This document shows, piece by piece, positions 1 through 9,452 of a stretch of DNA of 64,000 bases. Source of the DNA: Maribellus maritimus (GTDB taxonomy: Bacteria; Bacteroidota; Bacteroidia; Bacteroidales; Prolixibacteraceae). The notes under the pieces were generated by a model that was not told the DNA's origin, searched no databases, and was given only the letters and a program-made list of their open reading frames with translations. The position numbers and the translations under genes were made by a program. Location of the stretch: the NCBI RefSeq assembly GCF_022267315.1, contig NZ_JAIKLE010000015.1:62001-126000 (forward strand). The letters run 5' to 3'. The number at the start of each line of letters is the position of its first letter. Position 1 is the first letter of the stretch.

Positions 1-2
1 AA

Positions 3-485
3 TTGAGAATCCCGGGTTGGTCAATAAATCAACCACTCCCGGGAGACCTGTATTTTTATTTGGATCCCTTGGAAAATAAACCGGTAATAACTGTTAACGG
101 AGAGAAAGTAAATTACGATGTAGAAAAAGGGTATGCCGTTTTAACACGTGAGTGGGAGTCAAATAATAAAGTCGAAATTTTTCTTCCTATGGAAGTGAAA
201 AAAGTTAGCGCAAATGAAAAAGTTAAGGATGACTTGGGGAAACTGGCAATTGAACGCGGACCAATTGTTTATTGTGTTGAAGAAAAAGACAACCCGAATA
301 TCGAAGAACTGCAGATCTCTGAAAATACCCAGTTTGCGTCAAGCTTTAATCCGGAGTTGCTGAACGGTGTAGAAGTTATTAATGCTTCAGGTACTTCTTC
401 AAATGAAGTCTTTAAGGCAATTCCATATTATGTTTGGAATAACCGGGGTGCAAACAAAATGAGTGTTTGGCTGAGTGAAAATTGA
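3..485 (+). CDS. GH127-type beta-L-arabinofuranosidase, C-terminal part (5' end outside window)
   Basis: Partial gene; the reading frame is open to the window edge, so the first visible codon is not a start. The 160 visible residues carry the C-terminal beta-sandwich pattern of DUF1680/GH127 proteins: LRIPGW at the very start, a V-NG-Y-GYA strand pair, then R-W and the late signature LAIERGPIVYCVE. GH127 enzymes remove beta-L-arabinofuranosyl units, classically from hydroxyproline-linked arabino-oligosaccharides; the catalytic domain itself lies upstream and cannot be checked. It ends 134 bp before the sigma-factor gene and probably belongs to the same utilization locus. The family call rests on the C-terminal motif alone. 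Confidence 0.8.
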   Translation: MRIPGWSINQPLPGDLYFYLDPLENKPVITVNGEKVNYDVEKGYAVLTREWESNNKVEIFLPMEVKKVSANEKVKDDLGKLAIERGPIVYCVEEKDNPNIEELQISENTQFASSFNPELLNGVEVINASGTSSNEVFKAIPYYVWNNRGANKMSVWLSEN

Positions 486-619
486 AATCGGCTCTTAATT
501 GGTTGTAAAAGCAGTGGCTTTTTTTAAAACTCAATTTTTTTCTGAACGTGTATTGGTTGGATGTTAACTTTTTATGAAATAAATGTAAAAAGTACGTTTT
601 TTATTTTAAATTTGACTTG

Positions 620-1222
620 ATGTTCGATGTTCAGATAAAAAGGAGACTTAAGAACGGAGATCCAAGTGCCTACAAAGAGGTTTTCCGTTTATTGTATCCT
701 CGTTTGAAGGGATATTGCAGACTATTTATTACCGATGAACATGAAGCAGAGGATATTATTCAGGAAGGTTTTTTAACACTTTGGGAAAAACGAGATAAAA
801 TTCAACCCGAAAATTCAGTCGAGAGTCTTTTGTTTGTAATGGTTCGAAATCGTTGTCTGAACCGAATAAAAAAACAAAAGCTCGAAGAAATCAACGCAGA
901 TATAGAGACAAATATCCCAAGTGAGGCTCAATTTTTATATCAGATAGATTTTTCCGGAAAAGAGGACAAAAGCCTCGAAGAGTTGATGATTGAATCTTTT
1001 CAGCAGGCGGTTGATGAACTCCCGGAAAAAATGAAATTTGTCTATAAGAAATGTAAAATTGAAGGAAGAAAGCAAAAGGAGATTGCTGAAGAGCTCGGGG
1101 TAACTGTAAAAGCCATTGAAAAACACATTTCGAAAGCAAAACACAATATCAGAGAAAAATTGCTGTTTCAGTATCCATCAATGGTTTTACTCATCTCTTT
1201 GTTGATCGATAATTTGAAATAA
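620..1222 (+). CDS. ECF RNA polymerase sigma factor (FecI-like, Bacteroidota type)
   Basis: A 200-residue sigma-70 factor of the extracytoplasmic-function class. Region 2 occupies roughly residues 5-90, with the core-binding stretch DEHEAEDIIQEGFLTLW. Region 4 lies around 125-180, with the helix-turn-helix QKEIAEELGVTVKAIEKHISKA. I chose ATG at 620 because the upstream in-frame TTG at 617 is less plausible. With the FecR anti-sigma at 2017 and a SusC carrying an STN domain at 3121 it forms the trans-envelope signalling chain: receptor senses glycan, contacts the anti-sigma, and the sigma is freed to transcribe the locus. The C-terminal hydrophobic stretch (PSMVLLISLLI) is common in this subgroup. 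Confidence 0.92.
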   Translation: MFDVQIKRRLKNGDPSAYKEVFRLLYPRLKGYCRLFITDEHEAEDIIQEGFLTLWEKRDKIQPENSVESLLFVMVRNRCLNRIKKQKLEEINADIETNIPSEAQFLYQIDFSGKEDKSLEELMIESFQQAVDELPEKMKFVYKKCKIEGRKQKEIAEELGVTVKAIEKHISKAKHNIREKLLFQYPSMVLLISLLIDNLK

Positions 1223-1270
1223 TCGCAGGTAGTAAAATATAATATATATGCTAAAGTATATTCCCTGAAA

Positions 1271-1828
1271 ATGAAAACAACGAACAATTACAGAAGAGAA
1301 TTTATAAAAAAGTCGTGTATCACTGCTACTTGCATCTGTGGATTTGGAAATCTCGCAAAACTGAACGCAAAAGAAATCGGCGAAGATAAAAACTCTTTTC
1401 CTCACGCTTGGATTTCAAAAATGTTGTTGAATATTGGTGATGTTGCCGAAGACGAAAAAATCAGAAAATTAATTAAAGAATGCTCCTCTGTTCATTTTGA
1501 TGAATTAAATATGAACATTTTTTTAAGCCCTTACAAAGGCAACCTGGAAGAATTCAACCAATTTATTAAAAAGGAATGGGGATGGAGTATTTTTTTTGAC
1601 AAAAATGCGAGTGAAATATTTATCGATGAAAATAAAGATTTTTGTGTTTGCCCGCTGATAAAAAAAGGAAACAACACAAAATTGCCAGCTCTCTGTTACT
1701 GTTCTGAAGGTTTTGCTGAAAGAATGTATTCAGAAGTTTCCGGAAAACCTGTCGAAGCTCGTGTAACTTCGTCTATCCAACGTGGCGACAAAAGTTGTAA
1801 ATACCATATAAAGATTCTGGATAATTAA
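1271..1828 (+). CDS. Small exported protein with Tat-like signal and CxC motifs (DUF6144-like)
   Basis: A 185-residue protein between the sigma and anti-sigma genes. The N-terminus has RREFIKKS followed by a Cys-rich hydrophobic stretch, which looks like a twin-arginine signal. The C-terminal half has two cysteine pairs (FCVCP and LCYCSEGFAE) and ends in a pattern G-KPVEA--TSSIQRGDKSCKYHI, reminiscent of the DUF6144/V4R-like fold that binds a small ligand or metal. I cannot assign a reaction. A third gene placed between fecI and fecR is unusual; it might modulate the pair, or be an unrelated exported protein. The start is the ATG that gives the complete signal. Confidence 0.6.
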   Translation: MKTTNNYRREFIKKSCITATCICGFGNLAKLNAKEIGEDKNSFPHAWISKMLLNIGDVAEDEKIRKLIKECSSVHFDELNMNIFLSPYKGNLEEFNQFIKKEWGWSIFFDKNASEIFIDENKDFCVCPLIKKGNNTKLPALCYCSEGFAERMYSEVSGKPVEARVTSSIQRGDKSCKYHIKILDN

Positions 1829-2016
1829 AAAAATAAGCATTGGCCTAATATTATCGAAAAGTGATAATTGGCAGGTCATCAAGCCGTATTTTCAATTCGT
1901 TAAATTAAACGTCTGCTTTGAATCATTTTGTTCTTTCCTGGCTTTTTTACGGAAAAAATGTCCGGCAAAGTGGGTAGGGTTTTTAAAAGTATTTTGTACT
2001 TCTTATAAGGAAACTT

Positions 2017-3033
2017 ATGAAAGATACAGTAAAAAAATATTTGGAAGGCAAAGCAAGTTCCGAGGAACAGGCTATGCTACTGGAATGGCTCCGATACGAG
2101 AAAAATCAATCAGTATTTAAGACATATACATTAGAATGGAAGAAAAGCTTGGATGACTCCTGGTTTCCGGAAGAGGGAATCAAAAGCTGGAATAAAATTC
2201 AAACGACTCTGTTGGAAAAGAGTTTTAAACGGTGGCGTAAATCACAAAAAAATCAGATGATTTTCAGATATGCAGCTATCTTCTTTTTTGCTGTATTAGT
2301 AAGTAATTTGGTTTGGTTTTTTCTTTCCGGAAGCAACTTAAAAGAAGCTCCCGTATATTACAGCAATGTAATAGCCGAAAATGGACAAATATCAAAAGTT
2401 GTATTGCCCGATGGATCGCTGGTTTGGCTGAATTCTGGGTCTCAAATCAGGTACGATAATTTTTTTGGTGCTGAAAATCGGAATCTTATTTTAACCGGAG
2501 AAGCTTATTTTGAGGCAAATAAAAATGAAGAAGTTCCTATGATTGTTTCCTGTGGCGATTTAAAGGTAAAAGTGCTGGGAACAAAATTTAATGTTGCATC
2601 CTATCCTGCAAATAAAACTGTAGACGTAGTTTTAGAACGTGGTATAGTAGAATTGTTGAGCAATAAATCAGAATCTTTTAGTTATACAATGCAACCGGGA
2701 GAACGCGCTCAGTTTGAATCCGAAAACCGAAAGCTGAAAGTTTCAGAAGTCAATACAAGCAAATTTACATCCTGGAAAAACGGAATTATCAATATTTATA
2801 ATCAGTCGTTAAGTGAAGTTATCAAGCGACTGGAAATACGTTATAACCAGGAATTTGCTTTTGAAGAAAATATCAGTGAGTTTCATTACACCTTTACAAT
2901 AAAAAATGAACCATTGAGTGAAATCATTCAATTAATGGAGAAAATTACACCGGTAAAAGCTGTCCAAAAAGAAGATATAATAGTCTTTCATTTGGACGAA
3001 AATAAAAATAGAGAAGTGCTGAGAAGTAAGTAA
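2017..3033 (+). CDS. FecR-type anti-sigma factor
   Basis: A 338-residue single-pass inner-membrane protein. A cytoplasmic anti-sigma segment fills about residues 1-82, one transmembrane helix follows (RYAAIFFFAVLVSNLVWFFL), then a periplasmic FecR domain around 115-215 containing LPDGSLVWLNSGSQIRYD and VLGTKFNV, and a C-terminal DUF4974 domain around 255-325 (SLSEVIKRLEIRYN). It should hold the sigma factor encoded at 620 and release it on contact with the STN domain of the SusC at 3121. The three genes share one strand; 87 bp separate it from the likely SusC start. A sequence just before the start (GGGTAGGG then TCTTATAAGG) may be a promoter element. Confidence 0.92.
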   Translation: MKDTVKKYLEGKASSEEQAMLLEWLRYEKNQSVFKTYTLEWKKSLDDSWFPEEGIKSWNKIQTTLLEKSFKRWRKSQKNQMIFRYAAIFFFAVLVSNLVWFFLSGSNLKEAPVYYSNVIAENGQISKVVLPDGSLVWLNSGSQIRYDNFFGAENRNLILTGEAYFEANKNEEVPMIVSCGDLKVKVLGTKFNVASYPANKTVDVVLERGIVELLSNKSESFSYTMQPGERAQFESENRKLKVSEVNTSKFTSWKNGIINIYNQSLSEVIKRLEIRYNQEFAFEENISEFHYTFTIKNEPLSEIIQLMEKITPVKAVQKEDIIVFHLDENKNREVLRSK

Positions 3034-3120
3034 AAACCGGCGGTGCGGCAACACCACCAGTTTCCTATTTATCATCAGCAAATGATAAATAAATGTGTAA
3101 ACTTAATCAGAAGTAAAACT

Positions 3121-6100
3121 ATGAAAAAAATCCGAATTAGAGGAAGGGGAGAGCCTTCCGTTTGGAACAAATGTTTTCGGCTTATGAAATTAACATTTTT
3201 GTTCTTATTGCTGGGCTTAATGCAGGTTTCAGCGAGCGTGTACAGCCAAACAACAAAATTGACGCTGGATATGCGAAACAGAAAGGTTGTTGATGTTTTG
3301 GAAGAAATTGAGCGACAATCGGAGTTCCGTTTTGCATATAGTTCTGAGTATATCAATGTTGAACGGAAAGTAACAGTTGAATTTAGTGAGAAGACAATTG
3401 ATGAAATTCTCGGGATCCTTTTTAACGAAGACCGCGTAAAATATGTGGTAAAGGATCGCCATATCTTACTGTATCCGAAAAGTATGGATGAGAATGAAGA
3501 AGGATATCAGTCAGCCATGTTCCCGCCACAAAAAGCAGTTACTGGTGAAGTTGTAGACGAAAGGGGAGATCCCTTGCCGGGAGTGACTGTTATGGTAAAA
3601 GGAGCTTCCAGAGGAACGGTTACCAACATTGATGGGATTTATACTATACAGGATATAAAAGATGGTACAATATTGCTTTTCTCATTTGTCGGAATGCAGA
3701 CACAGGAAATTGAGGTTGCGGAGAAATCGAGAATAGATGTCGTAATGAGAGAAGATATCATCGGTATCGAAGAAGTTGTAGCTATTGGTTATGGAACCCA
3801 ACGTAAAGGAGATGTAACCAGTGCTATCACAAGTGTTAAATCAGAAGATTTTATCCAGGGAAAAGTTCAGGATGCTGCAGAACTGATAAAAGGGAAAGTA
3901 GCCGGGTTAACTATTGCTAAAGGAACAGGAGATCCTAATGCTGAATCTACTATTCGACTGCGTGGAGTTATTTCTTTATCTGGAAGTTCCACGCCACTTG
4001 TGCTTATCGATGGCATTGAAGGAGGACTTGGTACCGTGGCACCGGAAAATATTCTTTCTGTAGATGTTTTGAAAGATGCGTCAGCGGCAGCTATATACGG
4101 AACCCGTGGTGCAAATGGTGTTATCTTAATCACCACCAAAGCAGGGAAACGAAACTCACAAACACGGGCCAGCTATTCAGGTTATTTGTCCTTGTCGGAG
4201 TTTGGTAAAACTCTCGATTTTATGGGGCCCGAAGAAATTCGCCAGGGCTTTACTAATTTTACCGATAAAGGGCATGATACCGATTGGCTGGATGCGGTTA
4301 CCCAAACAGCTTTTACACACAATCATAATTTTAATGTATCAGGAGGTTCAGAAAAAACAACTTATTCGGCAGATTTTAACTACCGAAAAGAAGAAGGTGT
4401 GATTATTGATACCTACAATGAAGAGAAGAAGATGAGTTTTGATGTATCGCACTGGATGTTTAACGATATGTTGAAAGTGAACCTGAATATAGTAAAAGGC
4501 TTGCACGAAAACAGTGCTACTAATGCCAACGAGGATGGGGCAATTAATATTTACCGGCAAGCTATTATACGTAACCCTACAGAGCCTATCTGGGCTGAAG
4601 ATGGAAGGTATTACGAAAATTTCCAGATCAATTACTATTATAACCCAGTAGAGATGATTAAAGAACGTCAGGGAAATTATAATACAGAATGGACCCGTAT
4701 GACCGGTAACTTTACCCTGGAGCCAATAAAAGGGTGGCAAACAAACTTAATGTTGGCTAGCCGAAGCTGGAATGCTCATGATAAAGGATATTATACTTCG
4801 GAGTATTTCAGCCAGCGAATGGAAAACAAAACCGGTAATGCTTATCATGCTCTGGCTGCTTCGCGTAATGATTATTTGGATGTTACTTCCAAATACAATA
4901 CCCTTTTGGGCAATCACCGGATTGACGCACTTGTTGGCTACAGTTATCAGTACAATGTGAACAATGGATTTAACGCAAATAATTATAATTTCTTAAATGA
5001 TTTTCTGAAGTATAATAAACTAAGTGCAGGTTTAGCCCTGCGAGAAGGAAAAGCAGGCATGGATAGTTATAAAGATGACGCCAAATTAATAGGTTTTTTC
5101 GGACGTATTAGTTACGGTTTTTCAAATAAGTATAATGCTTTAATTAGTATTCGCCGCGAAGGTTCTTCCAAGTTTGGTTCTAACCACAAATGGGGGAGTT
5201 TTCCTTCTGCTTCTTTAGGCTGGACGATCAGCAACGAAGAGTTTATGAAGAACGTTGAATGGGTAGACAATTTAAAATTACGCGCCGGTGTAGGTGTTAC
5301 AGGGGTAATTCCCAATGATCCTTATCTGTCTTTAACCCGGTATAATTTAGGAAGCACCTTTTATTATGAGGATGGAGAATGGAAACCTGGTTTAGAAATA
5401 GCGTCGAATCCAAACCCGGATTTAAAATGGGAAAAATCAACTGAATACAATTTTGGGCTTGACTTTGCCCTGTGGGAAAATCGTTTAGGCGGTTCTATCG
5501 ACGTTTATAATAAAGAAACGTCCGACATGTTATGGGAATATGATGTACCAACGCCTCCGAACAGATATCCAAGAACACTGGCTAATGTTGGTGAAATGCG
5601 AAACCGGGGTATTGAGGTAGCAATTAATGCTACACCGCTTCAAAACAGCGACTTTGAATGGCAAACTACTGTAACCGCTTCATATAACCAGAATAAACTA
5701 ATCAGTCTGTCAAACGATTTATATACAACTACAAATACGCATGACGAAGCCTGGTTAGGCGAACCAATTACCTTTCCAACCCAGCGTTTGGAAGTCGGCA
5801 GGTCGGTAGGTAACTTTTTTGGTTTAAAATCAGTTGGCGTTTCTGAAAATGGCCGTTGGTTAATTGAAAATCCACAAACAGGAGAAGTAGAAGAAATCAC
5901 AGAGAATATGCTGGGTAGCGAAGAATATCGTCAATATCTGGGGAATGCAATGCCAAAAGTTTATCTCGGATGGAATAATACTTTCCGTTATAAAGACTTC
6001 GACTTAAGCTTTCAATTGACCAGCCAGTTAGGATTTAAAATCTTAAATGAACCTCGTGCCTATTATGAAAACAATTCTATTGCCTATAATCGTCTACGGT

Positions 6101-6420
6101 CTGTCCTTGACGCTCCTTATGGGGGACAAAATATTTTGGCATCAGATCAACAGCAAACGTTTGTAAGTTATCATTTAGAAGACGGTGATTTTGTAAAACT
6201 GACTAATTTGACACTAGGGTACACAATACCTCTTTCTGAGAATAAATATGTAAGAAGCATTCGTGCTTATGTTTCGGGCGAAAACTTATTTTGTATTACC
6301 GGGTACAGTGGCCTGGACCCTGAACTTACCAACGATAATGTACTCTCAACAGGAATCGATTGGCGTGACAGTTATCCAACAATTCGTTCGTTTACATTTG
6401 GTGTAAATATTACTTTCTAA
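3121..6420 (+). CDS. SusC/RagA-family TonB-linked outer-membrane transporter with STN domain
   Basis: A TonB-dependent outer-membrane importer of about 1,099 residues that with its SusD partner binds and imports oligosaccharides. Order: signal peptide to about residue 42 ending near ASVYSQ, STN (secretin/TonB N-terminal) domain about 44-115, carboxypeptidase-D-like beta domain about 140-215 (TGEVVDERGDPLPGVTV), plug with the family signature IGIEEVVAIGYGTQRK and the DVLKDASAAAIYGTRGANG loop, then a 22-strand barrel ending in phenylalanine (FGVNITF). The STN domain marks it as a signalling transporter paired with the FecR/sigma couple upstream. An in-frame GTG at 3043 and ATG at 3082 exist, but ATG 3121 directly precedes the signal peptide, so I prefer it. 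SusD starts 10 bp downstream. Confidence 0.95.
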   Translation: MKKIRIRGRGEPSVWNKCFRLMKLTFLFLLLGLMQVSASVYSQTTKLTLDMRNRKVVDVLEEIERQSEFRFAYSSEYINVERKVTVEFSEKTIDEILGILFNEDRVKYVVKDRHILLYPKSMDENEEGYQSAMFPPQKAVTGEVVDERGDPLPGVTVMVKGASRGTVTNIDGIYTIQDIKDGTILLFSFVGMQTQEIEVAEKSRIDVVMREDIIGIEEVVAIGYGTQRKGDVTSAITSVKSEDFIQGKVQDAAELIKGKVAGLTIAKGTGDPNAESTIRLRGVISLSGSSTPLVLIDGIEGGLGTVAPENILSVDVLKDASAAAIYGTRGANGVILITTKAGKRNSQTRASYSGYLSLSEFGKTLDFMGPEEIRQGFTNFTDKGHDTDWLDAVTQTAFTHNHNFNVSGGSEKTTYSADFNYRKEEGVIIDTYNEEKKMSFDVSHWMFNDMLKVNLNIVKGLHENSATNANEDGAINIYRQAIIRNPTEPIWAEDGRYYENFQINYYYNPVEMIKERQGNYNTEWTRMTGNFTLEPIKGWQTNLMLASRSWNAHDKGYYTSEYFSQRMENKTGNAYHALAASRNDYLDVTSKYNTLLGNHRIDALVGYSYQYNVNNGFNANNYNFLNDFLKYNKLSAGLALREGKAGMDSYKDDAKLIGFFGRISYGFSNKYNALISIRREGSSKFGSNHKWGSFPSASLGWTISNEEFMKNVEWVDNLKLRAGVGVTGVIPNDPYLSLTRYNLGSTFYYEDGEWKPGLEIASNPNPDLKWEKSTEYNFGLDFALWENRLGGSIDVYNKETSDMLWEYDVPTPPNRYPRTLANVGEMRNRGIEVAINATPLQNSDFEWQTTVTASYNQNKLISLSNDLYTTTNTHDEAWLGEPITFPTQRLEVGRSVGNFFGLKSVGVSENGRWLIENPQTGEVEEITENMLGSEEYRQYLGNAMPKVYLGWNNTFRYKDFDLSFQLTSQLGFKILNEPRAYYENNSIAYNRLRSVLDAPYGGQNILASDQQQTFVSYHLEDGDFVKLTNLTLGYTIPLSENKYVRSIRAYVSGENLFCITGYSGLDPELTNDNVLSTGIDWRDSYPTIRSFTFGVNITF

Positions 6421-6430
6421 AATAAAAAAT

Positions 6431-8119
6431 ATGAAAACGAAAATATATAAACTAATTCTGCTATCATTTTTGGGACTATGGGCGGCAGCAACTTTTACAA
6501 GATGTACCGATCTTGAAGAAACAATTTACGACACATTAGCAGCAGAAAAATATACCTTTTCTGAAAAAGACGCCGCAAGCTTGTTTTCTTCTGTTTACAG
6601 TAGTTTTAGAAATGTTTACTGGGGCTGGGAAGGTTACTGCGATATCCAGTGTGAATCATCTGATTTATGGTGTACACCGCTTCGTATCGAAATCGGATGG
6701 GGTACCCATTATGTGTCTCTCCATAAACACGAATTCCATGCAGGAATAAAGCATTTAAATACTGAATGGATTAATTGTTATTCAGGAATCAATGCCTGTA
6801 ATAGTTTGCTGGCAGACGAAGCTGTACGAAGTTCCGAGCCAGCTGTTGCCCAATTAAGGGCATACAGAGCACTGTATTACTATGTATTATTTGATTTATT
6901 CCGTAATGTTCCTTTAGATACTACATACAATCATCCTGATGGTTGGTTACCAACTCAGGCACCGCCTCAGGATACCTGGGACTTTATTACTAATGAACTA
7001 AACGATATTAAAGGAAAGTGTGGTGAAGATAATAAAATGGGGAAAATGAGCGATTATGCGGTTAATATGCTTCTTGCAAAAATGTATATAAACCACAATG
7101 CATGGTTTAATGATTTTTCGGATAATTCGTATTACGGAATGGCAATTGATGAAGTCAATGAAGTAATAAATAGTGGAAGATTTTCACTTGCACCAAATTA
7201 TAAGGATAATTTTAAACTAGACATATCTGTAAATCCGGAAATAATATTTGGTATTCCGATGGAAGAAAATTATGCAAGAGGAAACTATTATGCCAATAAA
7301 TGGATACATACGGCCGGAAGAGCAGTATGGGATTTTAACGGTTGGGCCACAGGAGGCAGTACCGTTTTACCTCAATTCCTCGATACTTACGATGAAGACG
7401 ACAGTCGTTATACAGATTGCTGGACATTAGGCCAACAATATGATCGTAGCGGAAATCCGATTATGGTGGAAGGAGAACCATTAATTTATACAAAAGAAAT
7501 ACACAGTGCAGATGACCCTGGCTGTTATGCATTTGAAGGAGGGCGTCTTATTAAATACGAGATTCTTTCCGGAGACTTAGGTACATATTACGATGATATT
7601 CCATTTTTCCGCCTTGCTGACGCGATGTTTATAAAAGCAGAGTGTTTATTGCGCCTTGGTGGCTACAAGGGTGAAGACCAGCAGATTGCAGCAGACCTGG
7701 TAACACAGGTTCGTCAACGGGCCTTTAAAGATAACCCGACCAAAGCAATTCGTACAGTTGACCAGCTAAAAGGAGGGAGCGTTTATGAATACGGCCACCG
7801 TGAGAATAAAGGAACGATGGGAGGAGAAGATAATTGGATTATTACGCATGAAGGAGGAGACGACATTGAATTGGGAGGCTTACTGGATGATCTTGCCTGG
7901 GAATTTGTAGCCGAACATCATCGCCGTCAGGATTTAATCCGTTTCAGGTTAACCGGTAAAAATCAAAATGTATATAATGGAAAATCATGGTTTTGTAAAG
8001 ATGCAAAAGAAGTAGAGACTGATATTCATTGTAATATCTTTCCGATATTCCAGGAAGTACTTGATGGAAACAGTAATCTTGTTCAGAATCCAGGTTTTTC
8101 TTCCAGTGCAAGTGAATAA
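6431..8119 (+). CDS. SusD/RagB-family glycan-binding outer-membrane lipoprotein
   Basis: A 562-residue lipoprotein: the lipobox places the lipidated cysteine at residue 25 (TFTRC). The N-terminal SusD-like segment and TPR helices are visible (LRAYRALYYYVLFDLFRNVPLD, shown here only in its core YYYVLFDLF), and the C-terminal RagB/SusD signature FRLADAMFIKAECLLRLGG is clear, with the closing AWEFVAEHHRRQDLIRF motif. It forms the lid over the SusC barrel and captures glycan at the cell surface. It follows SusC by 10 bp and is certainly in the same transcript. The exact glycan cannot be read from the sequence; the neighbouring GH127 and GH43 genes suggest arabinose-containing material. Confidence 0.94.
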   Translation: MKTKIYKLILLSFLGLWAAATFTRCTDLEETIYDTLAAEKYTFSEKDAASLFSSVYSSFRNVYWGWEGYCDIQCESSDLWCTPLRIEIGWGTHYVSLHKHEFHAGIKHLNTEWINCYSGINACNSLLADEAVRSSEPAVAQLRAYRALYYYVLFDLFRNVPLDTTYNHPDGWLPTQAPPQDTWDFITNELNDIKGKCGEDNKMGKMSDYAVNMLLAKMYINHNAWFNDFSDNSYYGMAIDEVNEVINSGRFSLAPNYKDNFKLDISVNPEIIFGIPMEENYARGNYYANKWIHTAGRAVWDFNGWATGGSTVLPQFLDTYDEDDSRYTDCWTLGQQYDRSGNPIMVEGEPLIYTKEIHSADDPGCYAFEGGRLIKYEILSGDLGTYYDDIPFFRLADAMFIKAECLLRLGGYKGEDQQIAADLVTQVRQRAFKDNPTKAIRTVDQLKGGSVYEYGHRENKGTMGGEDNWIITHEGGDDIELGGLLDDLAWEFVAEHHRRQDLIRFRLTGKNQNVYNGKSWFCKDAKEVETDIHCNIFPIFQEVLDGNSNLVQNPGFSSSASE

Positions 8120-8154
8120 TATATTCTTGTAATTATATTGAAAAAATAATCATT

Positions 8155-9180
8155 ATGAAACGAAATTTTATATATATCATAATAACGAGTTTCATCTTCT
8201 TGTTCTCTGCATGCGACGATGTTATAGAAGATGCAACGAGTAAACACATTTATGGCGATAATGAGAATCCGTATTTAAGGGTAGATGTTGGTGCAACTGT
8301 AATAACTGATATGGAATTTGAGAAAGGTTATGTTGAACCAGATACATTAAACCTGAACGATTATGCTGACGTATTTCAGGAAAAGATGAATATGACGGTT
8401 GACCAGGTATTAAGCAGTCTGGAAGATGGATCCGTTGTTTTTGATAACATTAATATTACCCGGAACATCTGGACAAAAGCAGAAAAAACAAACAACTCAT
8501 CAGGATGGTACTACAATTCTGCAGGGGGGCTATGTTCAGCAGACGATCCTGCTCAAACTGCAAGTATTGAACTCGACAAAGCAAATAAAAGTATTATTGT
8601 CGATATGAATGAAGCCGTTAGGGCAGGGATTGTACTTAACCTTAACGTAGGCTTTGCATTAGATGGACCTGATTACGATGATTATGTCCGCTTCTCTTTT
8701 AACCTTTCAGTAACCGATCCGGCTGTAATAATTGTAAGTGTAAATATCCCTGCAGGAGACTACGTTAATACGGGAATTAATTTTGCCGATTATGCTGAAA
8801 ACATACAAACTACGATGGGAATGAGCGTTACAGAGTTTTTTGCAAACCTCGATTACAATGGAGATACGGGGGCACCTACCGAAGGAACTATTCACATGTA
8901 TGTAGTGGATAATGAAACCGAAGAATGGGACGAAACCAGTGATTATACTGCTGAAGCGCCAGGTTACTGGTTAAATGCCGAAGGGGAAGTTAGTAATTGG
9001 ACTAATACAGGTGAAGGTTTCAATATATATGCAAATACAAAACCCACCGGTTATGTTTTATTTATTGGCAGGGCTCCTGGTTTGGCCGCAGGAAGTAGTT
9101 ATACTTTCAGTATAGGATATCGGGATACCGAGAATCTGGAAAATCATTTTCGTTTTGTTATAACAGCTACTTTAGAATAA
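8155..9180 (+). CDS. Surface lipoprotein with two DUF4859-like repeats
   Basis: A 341-residue lipoprotein with cysteine at residue 20 (FLFSAC). After the anchor, two similar halves can be seen (about 40-185 and 188-341): each has a Y-DVFQEKMNMTV or YAENIQTTMGMSV helix, a loop with W---G-V-N/SADD, and a closing R(F/H)FxFxxxxT strand. This resembles DUF4859, found in SusCD-linked lipoproteins and probably a glycan-binding or surface-display module. It lies 35 bp behind SusD and is followed by a hairpin, so it is likely the third gene of the outer-membrane complex (a SusE/F-position protein). Glycan binding is inferred from position, not shown. Confidence 0.72.
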   Translation: MKRNFIYIIITSFIFLFSACDDVIEDATSKHIYGDNENPYLRVDVGATVITDMEFEKGYVEPDTLNLNDYADVFQEKMNMTVDQVLSSLEDGSVVFDNINITRNIWTKAEKTNNSSGWYYNSAGGLCSADDPAQTASIELDKANKSIIVDMNEAVRAGIVLNLNVGFALDGPDYDDYVRFSFNLSVTDPAVIIVSVNIPAGDYVNTGINFADYAENIQTTMGMSVTEFFANLDYNGDTGAPTEGTIHMYVVDNETEEWDETSDYTAEAPGYWLNAEGEVSNWTNTGEGFNIYANTKPTGYVLFIGRAPGLAAGSSYTFSIGYRDTENLENHFRFVITATLE

Positions 9181-9244
9181 ATAGAGCTGTTTTATAGAGA
9201 AAAGGTTATTGACAAAATGGAGAGTTATCAATTAAAATGAATGT

Positions 9245-9272
9245 GCATAGGCCGGATATTTCCGGCTTATGC
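9245..9272 (+). terminator. Hairpin terminator after the SusCD-lipoprotein genes
   Basis: A 12-bp stem with one G-T pair (GCATAGGCCGGA / TCCGGCTTATGC) around a 4-nt loop, 65 bp after the lipoprotein stop. The T-run is weak (TAATTTAA), so it may act as a partial terminator or mRNA-stabilising 3' end that separates highly expressed SusCD from the enzymes downstream. Confidence 0.6.
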
Positions 9273-9452
9273 TAATTTAATATGCCCATATTTTACGCTT
9301 TCATATTGTTAAATAAGATAAATGTATTTGTCAGGAAAAGACTTAGTGGAACTTTTATGAATAAAATAGAGACAATTTGAATGTAACACCGTTCTGTTAA
9401 TAAAGATTACAAACCTGTACGATAAAGGAAACTCGTATAAAATAATGCAATA

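Noticed and set aside
3043-3120. Longer SusC start at GTG 3043 or ATG 3082
   Set aside because: The added residues are polar and unlike a signal peptide; ATG 3121 gives a proper one.
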